DNA of 64,000 nt from Chelativorans petroleitrophicus (GCF_025398195.1 NZ_JAODNV010000001.1:62001-126000); one strand, 5' to 3'. Counted from the first letter of the stretch, positions 1-10,428 are shown. The notes: a model not told the origin generated them from the sequence alone. Made by a program: numbers and translations.

Positions 1-1181
1 TGCGAGAGCTTCTGGCGAGCCGCGAGTTCGAAACCACCAAGGCGCGCCTGGCGCTGGCGCTCGGCAAGACGATCAACGGCGAGGCCGTGATCGCCGACCT
101 CGCCAAGATGCCGCATCTGCTGGTGGCCGGCACCACCGGCTCCGGCAAGTCGGTGGCCATCAACACGATGATCCTGTCACTGCTCTACCGGATGACGCCG
201 GAGGAGTGCCGCCTGATCATGATCGACCCCAAGATGCTGGAGCTTTCCGTCTATGACGGCATCCCGCACCTGCTCACCCCTGTCGTCACTGATCCCAAGA
301 AGGCGGTCGTGGCGCTGAAATGGACCGTGCGGGAGATGGAGGAGCGCTACCGCAAGATGTCCAAGGTGGGCGTACGCAACATCGAGGGCTTCAATCAGCG
401 CGTTCTCGCCGCCAAAAAGAAGGGCGAAAGGATCACGCGCACGGTGCAGACCGGATTCGACCGGGAGACGGGCGAGGCGATCTACGAGACCGAGGATCTC
501 GATCTGGAGCCCATGCCCTGCATCGTCGTCATCATCGACGAGATGGCCGACCTGATGATGGTCGCCGGCAAGGACATCGAGGGTGCGGTGCAGCGGCTGG
601 CCCAGATGGCGCGCGCGGCCGGCATCCACGTCATCATGGCGACGCAGCGGCCTTCGGTGGATGTCATCACCGGCACGATCAAGGCCAACTTCCCCACGCG
701 CATCTCCTTCCAGGTCACCTCCAAGATCGACAGCCGCACGATTCTGGGCGAGCAGGGGGCCGAGCAGCTGCTCGGCATGGGTGACATGCTCTACATGGCG
801 GGCGGCGGGCGTATCCAGCGCGTGCACGGCCCCTTCGTCTCCGATTCGGAGGTGGAGAAGATTGTCGCGCACCTGAAGGCGCAGGGTGTGCCGGATTATC
901 TGGATGCCGTCACCGAAGACGATGGAGATGGGGACGATTCCGGCGGCTTCGCAAACGGTGCCGGCAATCTGGGCAATTCGGACGACCCCTACGATCAGGC
1001 GGTTGCCATTGTGCTGCGCCACGGCAAGGCTTCGACGAGCTACATCCAGCGCCGCTTGGGCATCGGCTACAATCGCGCGGCGTCCATCATCGAACGCATG
1101 GAGCAGGAGGGCATTGTCGGTCCGGCCAATCACGCGGGCAAACGCGAGATTCTGGTGCCTACCGAGCGGGATCAGGAATAG
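1..1181 (+). CDS. ftsK: DNA translocase FtsK, C-terminal part (5' end outside window)
   Basis: Partial gene; the frame is open from base 3, so the membrane domain and linker lie upstream of the window. The visible part is the motor: a Walker A motif (GTTGSGKS) near base 135 and a Walker B stretch ([11 protein letters not shown]) near base 530. It is followed by an acidic Gly/Asp linker and the C-terminal gamma winged helix (DPYDQAV through NHAGKREIL) that in this family reads polar KOPS sequences. FtsK pumps chromosome termini through the division septum and activates XerCD at dif. The next gene, lolA, follows after about 90 bases, an order common in Rhizobiales. Confidence 0.97.
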   Translation, partial: RELLASREFETTKARLALALGKTINGEAVIADLAKMPHLLVAGTTGSGKSVAINTMILSLLYRMTPEECRLIMIDPKMLELSVYDGIPHLLTPVVTDPKKAVVALKWTVREMEERYRKMSKVGVRNIEGFNQRVLAAKKKGERITRTVQTGFDRETGEAIYETEDLDLEPMPCIVVIIDEMADLMMVAGKDIEGAVQRLAQMARAAGIHVIMATQRPSVDVITGTIKANFPTRISFQVTSKIDSRTILGEQGAEQLLGMGDMLYMAGGGRIQRVHGPFVSDSEVEKIVAHLKAQGVPDYLDAVTEDDGDGDDSGGFANGAGNLGNSDDPYDQAVAIVLRHGKASTSYIQRRLGIGYNRAASIIERMEQEGIVGPANHAGKREILVPTERDQE

Positions 1182-1272
1182 TTCGGATACGCATGCGGGG
1201 CGGGGTCTAATTTCAGCCCCGATGCCGCCCTATCTAATGACCGATGCCACAGATTCCGGAGACCAAGGACCT

Positions 1273-1914
1273 ATGACCATTTTCGCCGAACGTCCCAGCG
1301 TTTTCCGCCGCGCGGTTCCGGCGTTCTTCGCTCTAGCCTTTGGTCTGATCGCTTCGGGTGCGGCGCATGCAGCCTCGGACGCCGTCCAGAGGATAGCCGA
1401 CCATTTCTCCAACGTGCGCACCATGACGGGCGAGTTCGTGCAGTTCGGCCCGCGCGGCGAGCAGACGGGCGGCAAGTTCTATATCGAACGGCCCGGCAAG
1501 ATTCGCTTCGACTACGAGCCTCCGGCGCGGTTCCGCGTCATCTCCGACGGCACGACCGTGGTTGTGGAAAACCGCAAGATGAACACGGCGGACATCTATC
1601 CTCTGTCCAAGACACCGCTGAAGCTCCTCCTGGGCGAGCGCATCGATCTATCCGCCGCGAACGTCCAGAGCGTGAGCGAGGAAGAGGATCTGACGACCGT
1701 GCGCCTTGTTGACCGTCAGCTCGGCGTGAATTCGACCATCACCATGATGTTCGATTCCGAGACCTATGATCTGCGCCAGTGGACCATCACCGACGCGCAG
1801 GGCAAGGACACGACGGTGATGCTGTTCAATGTGCAGCAAGGCGTTACTTTCGATCCCAGCGTCTTTGCGATCGACTACAGCCGCGTCAACAGGATGGCGC
1901 GCGGGGATTTCTGA
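1273..1914 (+). CDS. lolA: Outer-membrane lipoprotein carrier protein LolA
   Basis: A 213-residue exported protein. The signal peptide ends near AHA-ASD and is followed by the LolA fold (FSNVRTMTGEFVQF, GKFYIERPGKIRFDY, LRQWTITDAQG). LolA is the periplasmic chaperone that takes lipoproteins from LolCDE and carries them to the outer membrane. The frame stays open far upstream, inside ftsK in another frame. The Met at 1273 was chosen because it gives a normal signal peptide; Mets at 1221 and 1236 would add an unlikely polar prefix. No LolB is visible nearby, as usual for alphaproteobacteria. Confidence 0.93.
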   Translation: MTIFAERPSVFRRAVPAFFALAFGLIASGAAHAASDAVQRIADHFSNVRTMTGEFVQFGPRGEQTGGKFYIERPGKIRFDYEPPARFRVISDGTTVVVENRKMNTADIYPLSKTPLKLLLGERIDLSAANVQSVSEEEDLTTVRLVDRQLGVNSTITMMFDSETYDLRQWTITDAQGKDTTVMLFNVQQGVTFDPSVFAIDYSRVNRMARGDF

Positions 1915-2004
1915 TCTCCTTTCGGTAGTATGGGTGCGGGACGCTTGCCACCGGCGCCGGTGGCAAGCTATGCCGGCTTTGACAAGAAAAGCCGGACGCC
2001 TGCC

Positions 2005-2805
2005 ATGCCGTTCAAGATTGCCACCTGGAACATCAATTCCGTTCGACTGCGCCTGCCGATCGTGCAGCGCTTCCTGGAGGAATACCGTCCGGACGTCCTG
2101 TGCCTTCAGGAGACGAAGTGCCCGGATGACCAGTTTCCGACGGCTGCGTTCCGCAAGCTCGGCTACAACCACATCGCCATCCATGGGCAGAAGGGCTATC
2201 ACGGCGTGGCTACCGTTTCGCGCATTCCCCTGGAGACGGTGGAAAAGCGCAGCTTCTGCGGCATCGTCGATTGCCGGCATCTCTTGACCCGGATGCGCGT
2301 GAACGGAGGGGACATTCTCCTGCACAATTTCTATGTGCCTGCGGGCGGGGACGAGCCGGACCCGGAGATAAACCCCAAGTTCCGCCACAAGCTCGACTTC
2401 ATCGAGGAGATGCGTGCGGTTCGTCCGGCTGAGATGGAGAATACGGCGACGATCCTGGTCGGCGATCTCAACATCGCGCCCCTCGAAGCGGACGTCTGGT
2501 CTCACAAGCAGCTTCTCAATGTGGTCAGCCATACTCCGGTCGAAACAAGCGGCCTCGAAAGCATGCGCAGCTATTGCGGCTGGGTGGATCTGGTGCGCCG
2601 GCACATTCCGCCTGAACAAAAGCTCTTTACCTGGTGGAGCTATCGCGCGCGGGACTGGAATCTGTCCGATCGCGGGCGCAGGCTCGACCACATCTGGTCG
2701 TCACCGGGGCTGGCGCCCGCGCTGTCTCGCGTCGAGGTGCTTCGGGAGGCGCGCGGATGGGACCGGCCGTCCGACCATGTGCCGGTGATCGCCGAGTTCG
2801 GCTGA
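2005..2805 (+). CDS. xthA: Exodeoxyribonuclease III (AP endonuclease)
   Basis: A 266-residue endonuclease/exonuclease/phosphatase-fold protein. The metal and catalytic residues of the ExoIII family are all visible: N9 in TWNIN, E36 in LQETK, the GDLNIAP motif, RRLDHIW, and the terminal SDHVPV Asp-His pair. It cleaves 5' of abasic sites and trims 3' blocking groups during base excision repair. The start at MPFKIATWNIN matches the family N-terminus; the frame is open 75 bases further upstream, but that extension is not family-like. It follows lolA on the same strand and could share its transcript. Confidence 0.96.
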   Translation: MPFKIATWNINSVRLRLPIVQRFLEEYRPDVLCLQETKCPDDQFPTAAFRKLGYNHIAIHGQKGYHGVATVSRIPLETVEKRSFCGIVDCRHLLTRMRVNGGDILLHNFYVPAGGDEPDPEINPKFRHKLDFIEEMRAVRPAEMENTATILVGDLNIAPLEADVWSHKQLLNVVSHTPVETSGLESMRSYCGWVDLVRRHIPPEQKLFTWWSYRARDWNLSDRGRRLDHIWSSPGLAPALSRVEVLREARGWDRPSDHVPVIAEFG

Positions 2806-2816
2806 GGACGGGCGGT

Positions 2817-3179
2817 ATGGACGAGCGCGCATCCTGCTTCCGTCAGACAAAGGATGGGCTCGAAATTTTCGTGCGCCTCACGCCCAGCTCGTCAAAAGAC
2901 GCGGTAGAGGGGACCGAGCAGGGGTCGGACGGGCGCTCCTACCTCAAGGCGCGGGTGCGTGCTGTGCCTGAAGACGGCAAGGCGAACCGGGCGCTGGAAA
3001 AGCTGATGGCGAAAGGGCTGGGCGTGGCCCAGAGAGATGTCTCCGTCGTGTCCGGGACGACCTCGCGGCTGAAGACGGTGCTCGTTACCGGCAAGGCGCA
3101 GGATCTCGTCGCCGGACTAAATGCGATACTCGGTGAAAGCGCACGGGGCGGCGGGTCAGAGGAGGGAGATGTGCCGTGA
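2817..3179 (+). CDS. DUF167 (YggU/UPF0235) family protein
   Basis: A 120-residue small basic protein. The core LEIFVRLTPSSSKDAVEG, then LKARVRAVPEDGKANRALEKLMAK and GTTSRLKTVLV, is the DUF167 signature. The biochemical function of the family is unknown; it often sits beside YggT or DNA-metabolism genes. The start is 11 bases after the xthA stop, and the stop codon overlaps the start of the next gene (GTGA), so xthA, this gene and the following secreted protein probably form one transcript. The ORF is open further upstream, but the Met at 2817 fits the family length. Confidence 0.88.
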   Translation: MDERASCFRQTKDGLEIFVRLTPSSSKDAVEGTEQGSDGRSYLKARVRAVPEDGKANRALEKLMAKGLGVAQRDVSVVSGTTSRLKTVLVTGKAQDLVAGLNAILGESARGGGSEEGDVP

Positions 3180-3769
3180 GATATTTGCCGGTTCTTCTTC
3201 CGATCCTTGTTGCCGGAAATGTCGGCGCGGAGGAGATCAAGAGCGCCTATACGGAGTTTGATGCCGAGCGCGACTGCCTCATCGTCGATCATGAGGAAGG
3301 CGAGGATTGGGTCCACCTCGTCTGTTCGGGCTATAAGGGCTACCCGGTCTTCCTCTACTACAGCGACGTGCGTGAATCCGCCTTTTACGGCTTTCCGCCT
3401 CAGGACGACAGACCGGCATGGGAATCTTTTACGAGCTTCAACAATGCCGGCCAGGAGATCGAGTGGCGCATCGAGATCGATGACGGTCGCGAGATTCCCT
3501 TTGCCACCATCCATCGCTGGTTCGTGGCGACAGACCCGGAGAACCCGGCCGAAGACACGGAAGTGCTGGTGGTTCACAAGGTGGGCCAGATCGGAGAGTG
3601 GGAGGGCTGCGTCATCGGCCATGTCGTCGCGACCGGCAACAGGAGCGCCAACGAAAAGGCGCGGCAGATAGCCGACGAGCACGCGCGGGATTTCGAATGC
3701 GGAATGGATGAGCGGGTGGTCGTATCCGGCAGCGTTCCGCTGCCGGACTTCATCAGCCGATCAAACTGA
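3176..3769 (+). CDS. Secreted hypothetical protein
   Basis: A 197-residue protein starting with GTG at 3176. It overlaps the preceding stop codon as GTGA and has a good GGAGG-type ribosome binding site just upstream (gaggagggag). The N-terminus is hydrophobic and looks like a signal peptide cleaved near VGAEE. The mature part is acidic, with four cysteines (around positions 33, 50, 146 and 175) that could form two disulfides in the periplasm. I recognise no domain. Its place directly after the DUF167 gene suggests co-transcription but says nothing firm about its job. Confidence 0.75.
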   Translation: MRYLPVLLPILVAGNVGAEEIKSAYTEFDAERDCLIVDHEEGEDWVHLVCSGYKGYPVFLYYSDVRESAFYGFPPQDDRPAWESFTSFNNAGQEIEWRIEIDDGREIPFATIHRWFVATDPENPAEDTEVLVVHKVGQIGEWEGCVIGHVVATGNRSANEKARQIADEHARDFECGMDERVVVSGSVPLPDFISRSN

Positions 3770-3775
3770 AGATCG

Positions 3776-4315
3776 CTATGCCGCCGGCGCCGCCTTTGCC
3801 CTTTCGATCGCCTCGGCGATGATGCGCTTTGCCGCCGCGGCATCCATCCAGTCGCCGATCTTCACCCATTTGCCGGGCTCCAGATCCTTGTAGTGCTCGA
3901 AAAAGTGCTGGATCTGCTGCAGCGTGATTTCCGGCAGGTCGGTGAAGTTCGTCACATTTTCGTAGCGACGCGTGAGATGCGGGGAGGGCACCGCGATCAC
4001 CTTCTCGTCCTGGCCGGAATTGTCCTCCATAATAAGGACGCCGATTGGCCGCACATTGATGACACAGCCGGGGACGAGCTGGCGCGTGTTGCAGACGAGC
4101 ACGTCGATCGGATCGCCGTCGTCCGACAGGGTGTGCGGCACGAAACCGTAATTGCCGGGATAGGTCATGGGCGTGTAGAGGAAGCGATCCACCACCAGTG
4201 TGCCCGCTTTCTTATCCATCTCGTATTTGATTGGCTGCCCGCCTACGGGCACCTCGACGATGACGTTCACGTCCTCAGGCGGATTGTTGCCGATGGAAAT
4301 GGCCTCTATGCGCAT
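3776..4315 (-). CDS. ppa: Inorganic pyrophosphatase
   Basis: A 179-residue family I soluble pyrophosphatase. It hydrolyses PPi to two phosphates and so pulls nucleic acid and aminoacyl-tRNA synthesis forward in the cytoplasm. The signature [10 protein letters not shown] near residues 65-75 carries the metal-binding aspartates. The N-terminal INNPPED-like stretch ([16 protein letters not shown]), [13 protein letters not shown] and KWVKIGDW are all in the right order. Length is normal for a bacterial enzyme. It converges with the secreted protein gene that ends at 3769, leaving only six bases between stops. Confidence 0.97.
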   Translation of the reverse strand: MRIEAISIGNNPPEDVNVIVEVPVGGQPIKYEMDKKAGTLVVDRFLYTPMTYPGNYGFVPHTLSDDGDPIDVLVCNTRQLVPGCVINVRPIGVLIMEDNSGQDEKVIAVPSPHLTRRYENVTNFTDLPEITLQQIQHFFEHYKDLEPGKWVKIGDWMDAAAAKRIIAEAIERAKAAPAA

Positions 4316-4409
4316 TGTCTTTCCGATTTCGGTTGAGCGTTGGCGGCTGCCTAAACGCTCCGCCCGCCGGATGCAATGCGGCGGATCGCCCGTTGAGTCG
4401 GCGGGCAAG

Positions 4410-4916
4410 TCAATCCCAGACGAAGGCGATCTTGCGCAGCGCCTTGCCGTCGAACACCTCCACGCCTTCGGCGGTGTCACGTCCGCCTGCGCGCTGGTAA
4501 AACGAGATGGCGCCGGTATTGTCCTCCAACGCCCAGACGACGAGGCCTTTAAGGCCGTGGGCGGCCAGCATCTCGCGCGCGGCATTGAACAGGCGGCGCC
4601 CGAAGCCGATGCCTTGATATTCGGGGCTGAGATAGAGCTCGTATATCTCGCCGGCCTGTTTGAGCTGGCGCGCGCGGTTGCGCCCGAGCGTGGCATAGCC
4701 CGCGATCTCTCCGCCGACTTCCAACACCAGCACGGTGGCCGAACGCCGGATCGCATTGGCCCACCAGCGGGCGCCCCTGCGGCCGACCATCGCGTTGAGC
4801 GCGCGGTAGGGAATGATCCCGGTATAGGCCCCGCGCCAGGAGCGGTCATGCACCGCTGCGATTGCTTCCGCGTCTTGCGGGTCCGCCCGCCTGATGTCGA
4901 TCGAGAGCGTCTTCAT
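4410..4916 (-). CDS. GNAT family N-acetyltransferase
   Basis: A 168-residue single-domain acetyltransferase of the RimI-like GNAT fold. The acetyl-CoA pyrophosphate loop is visible as [10 protein letters not shown] near residues 100-109, after the beta-4 strand [10 protein letters not shown]. The C-terminal [13 protein letters not shown] is the usual motif B region. The substrate cannot be told from sequence. It lies upstream of ppa on the same strand with about 95 bases between, so it may or may not be co-transcribed. A six-base inverted repeat (atggtt/aaccat) sits right at the start codon, 4915-4930. Confidence 0.88.
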   Translation of the reverse strand: MKTLSIDIRRADPQDAEAIAAVHDRSWRGAYTGIIPYRALNAMVGRRGARWWANAIRRSATVLVLEVGGEIAGYATLGRNRARQLKQAGEIYELYLSPEYQGIGFGRRLFNAAREMLAAHGLKGLVVWALEDNTGAISFYQRAGGRDTAEGVEVFDGKALRKIAFVWD

Positions 4917-5112
4917 GGTTCGTTAACCATAGCTGCGTCGCACCGCGCATGGCAAGCAGAAGCAGGACCGCGGCCGCAAATCGCGATCAGATTTCTGCGA
5001 GCCAAGCCGTGGCGGGCGGGACAATACATGAAATTTCCCCGGCGCTCTTCGGTGGCGTTGCGAATGATGCTATCGCTGGACAAGGATATGCCGCCGCTAC
5101 GGGCCCGTGGGG

Positions 5113-5364
5113 ATGAGCGACAGACGAAGCGATGAGGGACGGCGCGCCGAGTCCCGCCGGATATTGGAGCGTGTGGATCGCGACAGCGAATCGCTCCTCA
5201 TGCGGTCGGCCGCGAAAGCGCGCGATCATTTCGCCGCGCGCGAGGCGGAGGGAGAGGACTGGACCGAGCTCTGGGGACGCCGCCTTGGCCGCGCACTTGC
5301 CGTCGTGTTCGCGATCTTCCTCCTTGCCTGGCTCTGGCTGACACTGAGGGGAGGGCATTCATGA
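5113..5364 (+). CDS. Small single-pass membrane protein
   Basis: An 83-residue protein with a charged, probably helical N-terminal half (many Arg, Glu and Ser) and one C-terminal membrane segment (ALAVVFAIFLLAWLWLTL, about residues 61-79). A GTG at 5107 could add two residues. The stop overlaps the next start as ATGA at 5361, so it is translationally coupled to the pyridoxal kinase gene. I do not recognise a family. The topology suggests a cytoplasmic N-terminus anchored to the inner membrane. Confidence 0.6.
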   Translation: MSDRRSDEGRRAESRRILERVDRDSESLLMRSAAKARDHFAAREAEGEDWTELWGRRLGRALAVVFAIFLLAWLWLTLRGGHS

Positions 5365-6254
5365 CGGGTGCGCGTGACAGCGTTAGGCAGGGCGGGCGCG
5401 TTCCCGCGGTCATCGTGGTCTCTAGCCATGTGGTGCGCGGGTCAGTCGGTAATCGCGTCTCCGTCTTCGCGCTCGAAACCATGGGATATCCGGTATGGGC
5501 GGTGCCAACCATCATCCTGCCGTGGCATCCGGGCCATGGCCGCGCCAACCGCATCGTGCCGGCCGCAGGAGATTTCGCTGCCCTGATGCACGACGTTGAA
5601 AACGCTCCCTGGCTTGGCGAGGTGGGGGCGGTGCTGTCCGGCTATCTGGGCGATGCCACGCAGGCCGATGCAATCGCCTCTCTGGTGAAGGCGGTGAAGC
5701 GCAGGAATCCGGACGCGATCTATCTGTGCGATCCCATCATGGGTGACCGGGACGGCCTCTATGTGCCGCAGGCCGTTGCGGCTGCGCAGCGGGATAGGCT
5801 GATGCCCATTGCCGACATAGCTACCCCGAACCGCTATGAGCTTGCCTGGATGGGGGGTGCCGAGCTCGACAGCCTTGATTCCATCGCATCCATCGCAGCC
5901 TTTGCGGCGAAGGCCGGCCCCCGGACCATGCTGGTCACATCGGCCCCCGGCGATGCGCCGCGCAGCATCGCCAATCTCCTGCTTACGCCGGAGGAGACAT
6001 ATATGGCGGAGCATCCGGCCATCGAAAATCCGCTCAGCGGGACGGGCGACGTTCTTGCCGCCCTGTTCCTCGCTTGGCTTCTCGGCGGTGCCGCGCCTTC
6101 CGAGGCTCTGCGGAAGGCCGCCGCCGCCGTGTACGAGGTGGTGACAAGCGCAGCAGGGCGCGGCGCGGACGAGCTGATGCTGGAAACGGATGTGGCAAGC
6201 TTCACTCAGCCTGGGGATGTCGTGACGCTGCGCAGGCTTGCGCGCGTGGTGTAG
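5361..6254 (+). CDS. pdxY: Pyridoxal kinase (PdxY/PdxK type)
   Basis: A 297-residue ribokinase-fold enzyme that phosphorylates pyridoxal and related vitamers to pyridoxal 5'-phosphate in the salvage pathway. Typical features are [11 protein letters not shown] at the N-terminus (vitamer pocket), LCDPIMGD near residue 120, and ATPNRYEL. The anion-hole motif [14 protein letters not shown] near residue 220 contains the catalytic Asp. It overlaps the small membrane protein gene by four bases (ATGA). Its stop is 12 bases from that of convergent purH. PdxY and PdxK cannot be told apart safely by eye. Confidence 0.9.
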   Translation: MTGARDSVRQGGRVPAVIVVSSHVVRGSVGNRVSVFALETMGYPVWAVPTIILPWHPGHGRANRIVPAAGDFAALMHDVENAPWLGEVGAVLSGYLGDATQADAIASLVKAVKRRNPDAIYLCDPIMGDRDGLYVPQAVAAAQRDRLMPIADIATPNRYELAWMGGAELDSLDSIASIAAFAAKAGPRTMLVTSAPGDAPRSIANLLLTPEETYMAEHPAIENPLSGTGDVLAALFLAWLLGGAAPSEALRKAAAAVYEVVTSAAGRGADELMLETDVASFTQPGDVVTLRRLARVV

Positions 6255-6266
6255 CGGCCCGTCGCG

Positions 6267-7883
6267 TCAATGCCGGAAGTGGCGCATACCGGTGAAGACC
6301 ATGGCGATGCCATGCTCGTCGGCAGCCGCAATCACCTCCTCGTCGCGCATGGAGCCGCCCGGCTGGATAACGGCCGTGGCGCCGGCCTCGATCGCTGCAA
6401 GCAGCCCGTCCGCAAAGGGGAAGAAGGCATCCGAGGCGACAACCGAGCCCCTGGTGAGCAGTTCGTCGAGGCCGGCGGCCTTGGCGGCATCCTCCGCCTT
6501 GCGCGCCGCGATGCGCGATGAATCTAGGCGACTCATCTGCCCGGCGCCGACGCCAACCGTCGCCAGATCCTTTGCGTAGACAATGGCGTTCGACTTCACA
6601 TGCTTGGCGACGCGAAAGGCGAATTTCAGATCCGCCAATTCCTTTTCGGTCGGAGCGCGTTTCGTCACCACCTTGAGCTCCAGGTCGTCCACGACGCCCG
6701 CATCCCGCGTCTGCACCAGCAGTCCGCCTGAGACGGTTTTGGCTGTCAGCCCGGGGGCGCGCGGGTCCGCCACGCCTCCCGTCAGCAGAAGGCGCAGGTT
6801 CTTCTTCGCCGCGATGAGTTCCTGTGCTTCCTCTGTCGCATCCGGCGCGATGATCACTTCGGTGAATATCTTCACCATCTCTTCCGCCGCTTCGGCGTCC
6901 AGCGTGCGGTTGAGCGCGATGATGCCGCCAAAGGCCGAGACAGGGTCGCAGGCGAGCGCCTTGCGGTAGGCTTCCGCAAGGGTCGGTGCTTCCGCCACGC
7001 CGCAGGGATTCGCATGCTTGATAATGGCGACGGCGGCGGTCCTTGCCGGATCGAACTCGCTCACCAGCTCGAACGCGGCATCCGTGTCATTGATATTGTT
7101 GTAGGAAAGCTGCTTGCCCTGCACCTGCCGGGCCGTGGCCACTCCAGGTCGCCGCTCCCCGGTGATGTAGAACCCCGCCCTCTGGTGCGGGTTCTCGCCA
7201 TAGCGCATCACCTGCTGAAGCCGCCCGCCGAAGGCGCACCATTCCGGCCCCGAAATGGAAAGCGTTTCAGCGAACCATTGCGAGATCGCGGCGTCATAGG
7301 CCGCGGTGCGCGCAAAGGCCTTCGCGGCCAGCTCCTGTCGCAGGCGGTAGGACAACGCGCCGCCATGCTCTTCAAGCGCCGCCGTCACCCGGTCATAGTC
7401 CGCCGGGTCGGTAACGACGGCGACATAGGCATGATTCTTCGCCGCGGCGCGCAGCATGGCCGGACCGCCAATGTCGATGTTCTCCACCGTCGCGGCATAG
7501 TCCGCGCCGCTGAAGCGCACCTCCTCGAACGGATAGAGGTTGATGATGACGAGATCGATCGGCTGGATACCGTGCCTCTCCATCGCCGCCGCGTGCTCGG
7601 CGTCATCGCGGATGCCGAGAAGCCCTCCGTGAACAGACGGATGCAGCGTCTTCACCCGGCCATCCATGATCTCGGGAAAGCCTGTTAATTCCGAAACATC
7701 GCGGATGCGAAGCCCTTCCTTCGCAAGGGCGGCTGCAGTGCCGCCGGTGGAGACAAGTTCGATGCCTCGCTCGTCGAGTGCTTTGGCGAATGTAACGATG
7801 CCTGTCTTATCCGAGACTGAAATCAGGGCGCGCCGCACCGGGACGAGGTCGGGCGCGGGGATATTTTTAGCAGGAACGGCCAT
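6267..7883 (-). CDS. purH: Bifunctional AICAR formyltransferase / IMP cyclohydrolase
   Basis: A 538-residue enzyme for the last two steps of IMP synthesis. The N-terminal MGS-like domain ([41 protein letters not shown]) closes FAICAR to IMP. The larger C-terminal domain transfers the formyl group; its catalytic Lys-His pair is in [11 protein letters not shown], with KNLRLL and the [11 protein letters not shown] end also present. Length is standard. It lies 61 bases downstream of the heparinase-like gene on the same strand, an arrangement common in Rhizobiales. Confidence 0.98.
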   Translation of the reverse strand: MAVPAKNIPAPDLVPVRRALISVSDKTGIVTFAKALDERGIELVSTGGTAAALAKEGLRIRDVSELTGFPEIMDGRVKTLHPSVHGGLLGIRDDAEHAAAMERHGIQPIDLVIINLYPFEEVRFSGADYAATVENIDIGGPAMLRAAAKNHAYVAVVTDPADYDRVTAALEEHGGALSYRLRQELAAKAFARTAAYDAAISQWFAETLSISGPEWCAFGGRLQQVMRYGENPHQRAGFYITGERRPGVATARQVQGKQLSYNNINDTDAAFELVSEFDPARTAAVAIIKHANPCGVAEAPTLAEAYRKALACDPVSAFGGIIALNRTLDAEAAEEMVKIFTEVIIAPDATEEAQELIAAKKNLRLLLTGGVADPRAPGLTAKTVSGGLLVQTRDAGVVDDLELKVVTKRAPTEKELADLKFAFRVAKHVKSNAIVYAKDLATVGVGAGQMSRLDSSRIAARKAEDAAKAAGLDELLTRGSVVASDAFFPFADGLLAAIEAGATAVIQPGGSMRDEEVIAAADEHGIAMVFTGMRHFRH

Positions 7884-7944
7884 GGCTATCCTCGTTGGCA
7901 GGCTGCCGACCTAGCACAGCATCGTTTCAAATCAAGCCGTAGCC

Positions 7945-9666
7945 TTATGAAGGCATGTCGAGAATGCTGTGCGTGCGCACGAGCTGCCAATGGATTTCCT
8001 GCAGATCGGCGGCATCTAAATGCAGCACGATCTGGCGGCTGCGGCATGGGCCGGCCACGGCGGCGAAAAAGATCGATTCTTCCACGACCGGCTGCACCTC
8101 GCGGCAGGTGAAAACCCAGGTGTCAGTCGCATCGCCTGAAAGGATGAGCAGCCCCTCGTTGTCGCGGTAGAGATCGATGTCGGGATGAAGGTGAAAGCGC
8201 ACGGCGATCGCGGCGCCGTTCGGACGCCGGCCGTCAGGCCTGCGGAAGCGGTCAGTGCCGCGCACCATGGTTCCTTCCTGCATGAGCACCAGCTCGCGCT
8301 CATGCACGATGCCGAATCGGGGAACGTAGCCGTCGTGACTCGCTACGAAGCCCAGTTTTCCGGTCGAGTCGATGCGTTCGCAGGTCACCTTGCGCGGACC
8401 GCCGATGAGCGGCGTGCCGACCCAATCGTCCCATCCGGCCGGCAGGGCGAAGCGCGCCTGCGACGTGTCCGCCACCGTGGCGGTGGAATGGGCGGCCGTT
8501 GCGCGCGCGAGCGGCCGGAAGGTTTCGGAGCCGAAACTGTCTGTCCCGCAGTTGACGATGAACTGGTGCCTGCCGGAGGAAAGCTCGAAGGAGAGGCAAC
8601 CCGCATGGGCCATGCTGGAAAGCTCGGGCGGCGGCGGCGCGGCCGTGTCCGCGATGATGGTGGTGCTGCCCATGGTGAGTCGCTCGTAGCCCGAATGCGG
8701 CGCGTGCGACAACGGCGCTCCGCCCGTGTCGTCGTAGCGCAGGATCGCGGCCACCCGATCGTGGATGGTGATACCCATGCCGTTGAAGCGTGCCAGGCTT
8801 CCGTCGCGATGGCGGAAGAAGCGCAATGCGGGAAGCATCCGTTCCACCGCGCCGACAAGGGCATCGGGCGGCGATTGCGCCTGGTTGGCGTAGGTCTGCC
8901 TGAGGGGCAAGAGATCGGCCAGAAGCTCGATCACGGCGCACGGGTTGCGCGATACATGCCCGCCGTCCGGAAGGATCTGGCGTTCGAGCTCCGCCGAGAG
9001 ATTCCGGGTCGCGCTGTTGAGCGCGGAGGCGGAAGAGGGAAGCGACAAGGCGGCAAAGGCGATGGCAATGCGTGCTCTCAGCCTCTCCTCACCGTCGGGC
9101 ATTTCCGCCGCGATGGAGCGCAGATAGCGCACCTGAATCGCCAGCAGCTTAAGATACTGGCGGTAGAAGGCGAGGTCCGCCCCCTGAAGCACGACGGCGG
9201 AATGCTGAAGCCAGGCGATGATGCGCCGCGCCGTCACAGCCGGATTCCAGGCAATGCCGGCAATCCGCCGGCCATAAAGGCCGATCCAGTCGGACACCAG
9301 CGCGCGGGCATTCGCCGCCGCAAGCTCTGTCTGTGCCGCGTGCAGGTGCCTCAGCCAGCGAAAGCCGTGCAGGGCTTCGAGCCAGGCTTGGTTGCGCACA
9401 TCCATGTGAAAGGGCGATTGGCCGCCGGTCTCCACAAGATGCCCGGCAAGCAGGAAGCGGCCGTGGTAGATTTCGCGCGCGATGGCCGGGTCGGCGTGCC
9501 GCAGGTCGGGCGGGGCGATCAGAACCCGCTCCGGCGTCCGCCCGGTATAACGCCAGCGATAGGCTGGGCCCGCGCGCAGCCTGCGCCGCAAACGCCGCCA
9601 TGCCTGACGCGCCGCCAGATCCCAAAGAAGCGGACTGAAGCCGCTGGCTGCCATTGAATACCGCAC
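7945..9666 (-). CDS. Heparinase II/III family protein
   Basis: A 573-residue protein with an N-terminal alpha-helical toroid region (residues about 30-300; ARRIIAWLQHS, SAELERQILPDGGHVSRNP) and a C-terminal heparinase II/III-like beta domain (PF07940 type). The beta domain includes GSTTIIADT, SSGRHQFIVNCG and HSTATVADTSQAR. The family contains polysaccharide lyases acting on uronate-containing glycans, but in rhizobia the substrate of this purH-linked member is not established. No convincing signal peptide is visible. The first Met at 9666 is used; Met at 9654 is equally possible. Confidence 0.85.
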   Translation of the reverse strand: MRYSMAASGFSPLLWDLAARQAWRRLRRRLRAGPAYRWRYTGRTPERVLIAPPDLRHADPAIAREIYHGRFLLAGHLVETGGQSPFHMDVRNQAWLEALHGFRWLRHLHAAQTELAAANARALVSDWIGLYGRRIAGIAWNPAVTARRIIAWLQHSAVVLQGADLAFYRQYLKLLAIQVRYLRSIAAEMPDGEERLRARIAIAFAALSLPSSASALNSATRNLSAELERQILPDGGHVSRNPCAVIELLADLLPLRQTYANQAQSPPDALVGAVERMLPALRFFRHRDGSLARFNGMGITIHDRVAAILRYDDTGGAPLSHAPHSGYERLTMGSTTIIADTAAPPPPELSSMAHAGCLSFELSSGRHQFIVNCGTDSFGSETFRPLARATAAHSTATVADTSQARFALPAGWDDWVGTPLIGGPRKVTCERIDSTGKLGFVASHDGYVPRFGIVHERELVLMQEGTMVRGTDRFRRPDGRRPNGAAIAVRFHLHPDIDLYRDNEGLLILSGDATDTWVFTCREVQPVVEESIFFAAVAGPCRSRQIVLHLDAADLQEIHWQLVRTHSILDMPS

Positions 9667-9836
9667 CCGTGAACTCTGCTTTCCCGCGCCGCCCGCATCG
9701 CGAAAGCCATTTCTACGCGGAGACTAAATGATTCAACGGCTTGTGCGAAGGACAAATATCCCCGCCGGAACCCGGTTGCGCAGGTTGTCTGTCCGGTCAT
9801 AGGGAACCCGCCGGTTCCGGCCGCGTTGCAGGCGGC

Positions 9837-10337
9837 ATGCAGCCTCTGTTCGATGACTTCACGGTCGATACTGTCTTGCCCTGGCAGGTGATCGCAGTCC
9901 GGCTCGTGTTCGCCATCCTGCTGAGCGGCATCCTGGGCTTCGAGCGCGAGCTTACCGATCGTCCGGCCGGGCTTAGAACCCATATGCTCGTGTCGCTGGC
10001 CTCGGCCACCTTCGCGCTCGTGGCGGTGGAGATCATCTCCATGCAGGTCTTTGCCGACCAGCGGGTACAGACCGATCCTGTCCGCCTGGTGGAGGCGATT
10101 ACGGCCGGCGTCGCTTTTCTTGCGGCCGGATTCATCATCTTCAAGCGCGGACAGGTGCGCGGCCTGACGACGGGCGCGGGCATGTGGCTTGCCGCGGCCA
10201 TAGGGCTTTCCGTGGGCCTCGGGCTGTGGACGATCGCCGCTCTCTCCTGCCTTCTGGGCACCATCGTTCTTGCGCTGCTGCGCCGGCTCGAGGTGAAGCT
10301 TGCCATCAAGAAGCCAACGCCGGGCGCGGAAGAATAG
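9837..10337 (+). CDS. MgtC/SapB family membrane protein
   Basis: A 166-residue inner-membrane protein with four to five hydrophobic segments. The MgtC/SapB core is clear: VRLVFAILLSGILGFERE, PAGLRTHMLVSLASATFALV, ITAGVAFLAAGFIIFKRGQVRGLTTGAGMWLAAAIGL. The short hydrophilic tail means it lacks the ACT-like C-terminal domain of classical MgtC. In this family function is tied to magnesium limitation and F-type ATPase regulation, but short members are uncharacterised. The frame is open from 9741; the Met at 9837 (after a weak GGCGG-like site) gives the family-typical N-terminus. Confidence 0.85.
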   Translation: MQPLFDDFTVDTVLPWQVIAVRLVFAILLSGILGFERELTDRPAGLRTHMLVSLASATFALVAVEIISMQVFADQRVQTDPVRLVEAITAGVAFLAAGFIIFKRGQVRGLTTGAGMWLAAAIGLSVGLGLWTIAALSCLLGTIVLALLRRLEVKLAIKKPTPGAEE

Positions 10338-10428
10338 CGACAATTCTGACGCGGCGGATTTGCAACGGGAGTTGACGCGGACGCGGCTGGCCGTATAGTC
10401 CGCGCCTGTCCGCCCGTTTCCGGCGCGG

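Noticed and set aside
177-1133. 318-codon open frame on the minus strand
   Set aside because: It lies wholly inside ftsK, is His/Asp/Arg-rich and has no domain; a GC-rich antisense shadow.
4915-4930. Inverted repeat atggtt-cgtt-aaccat at an acetyltransferase start as an operator
   Set aside because: Six-base arms are too short to be convincing and no regulator is adjacent.
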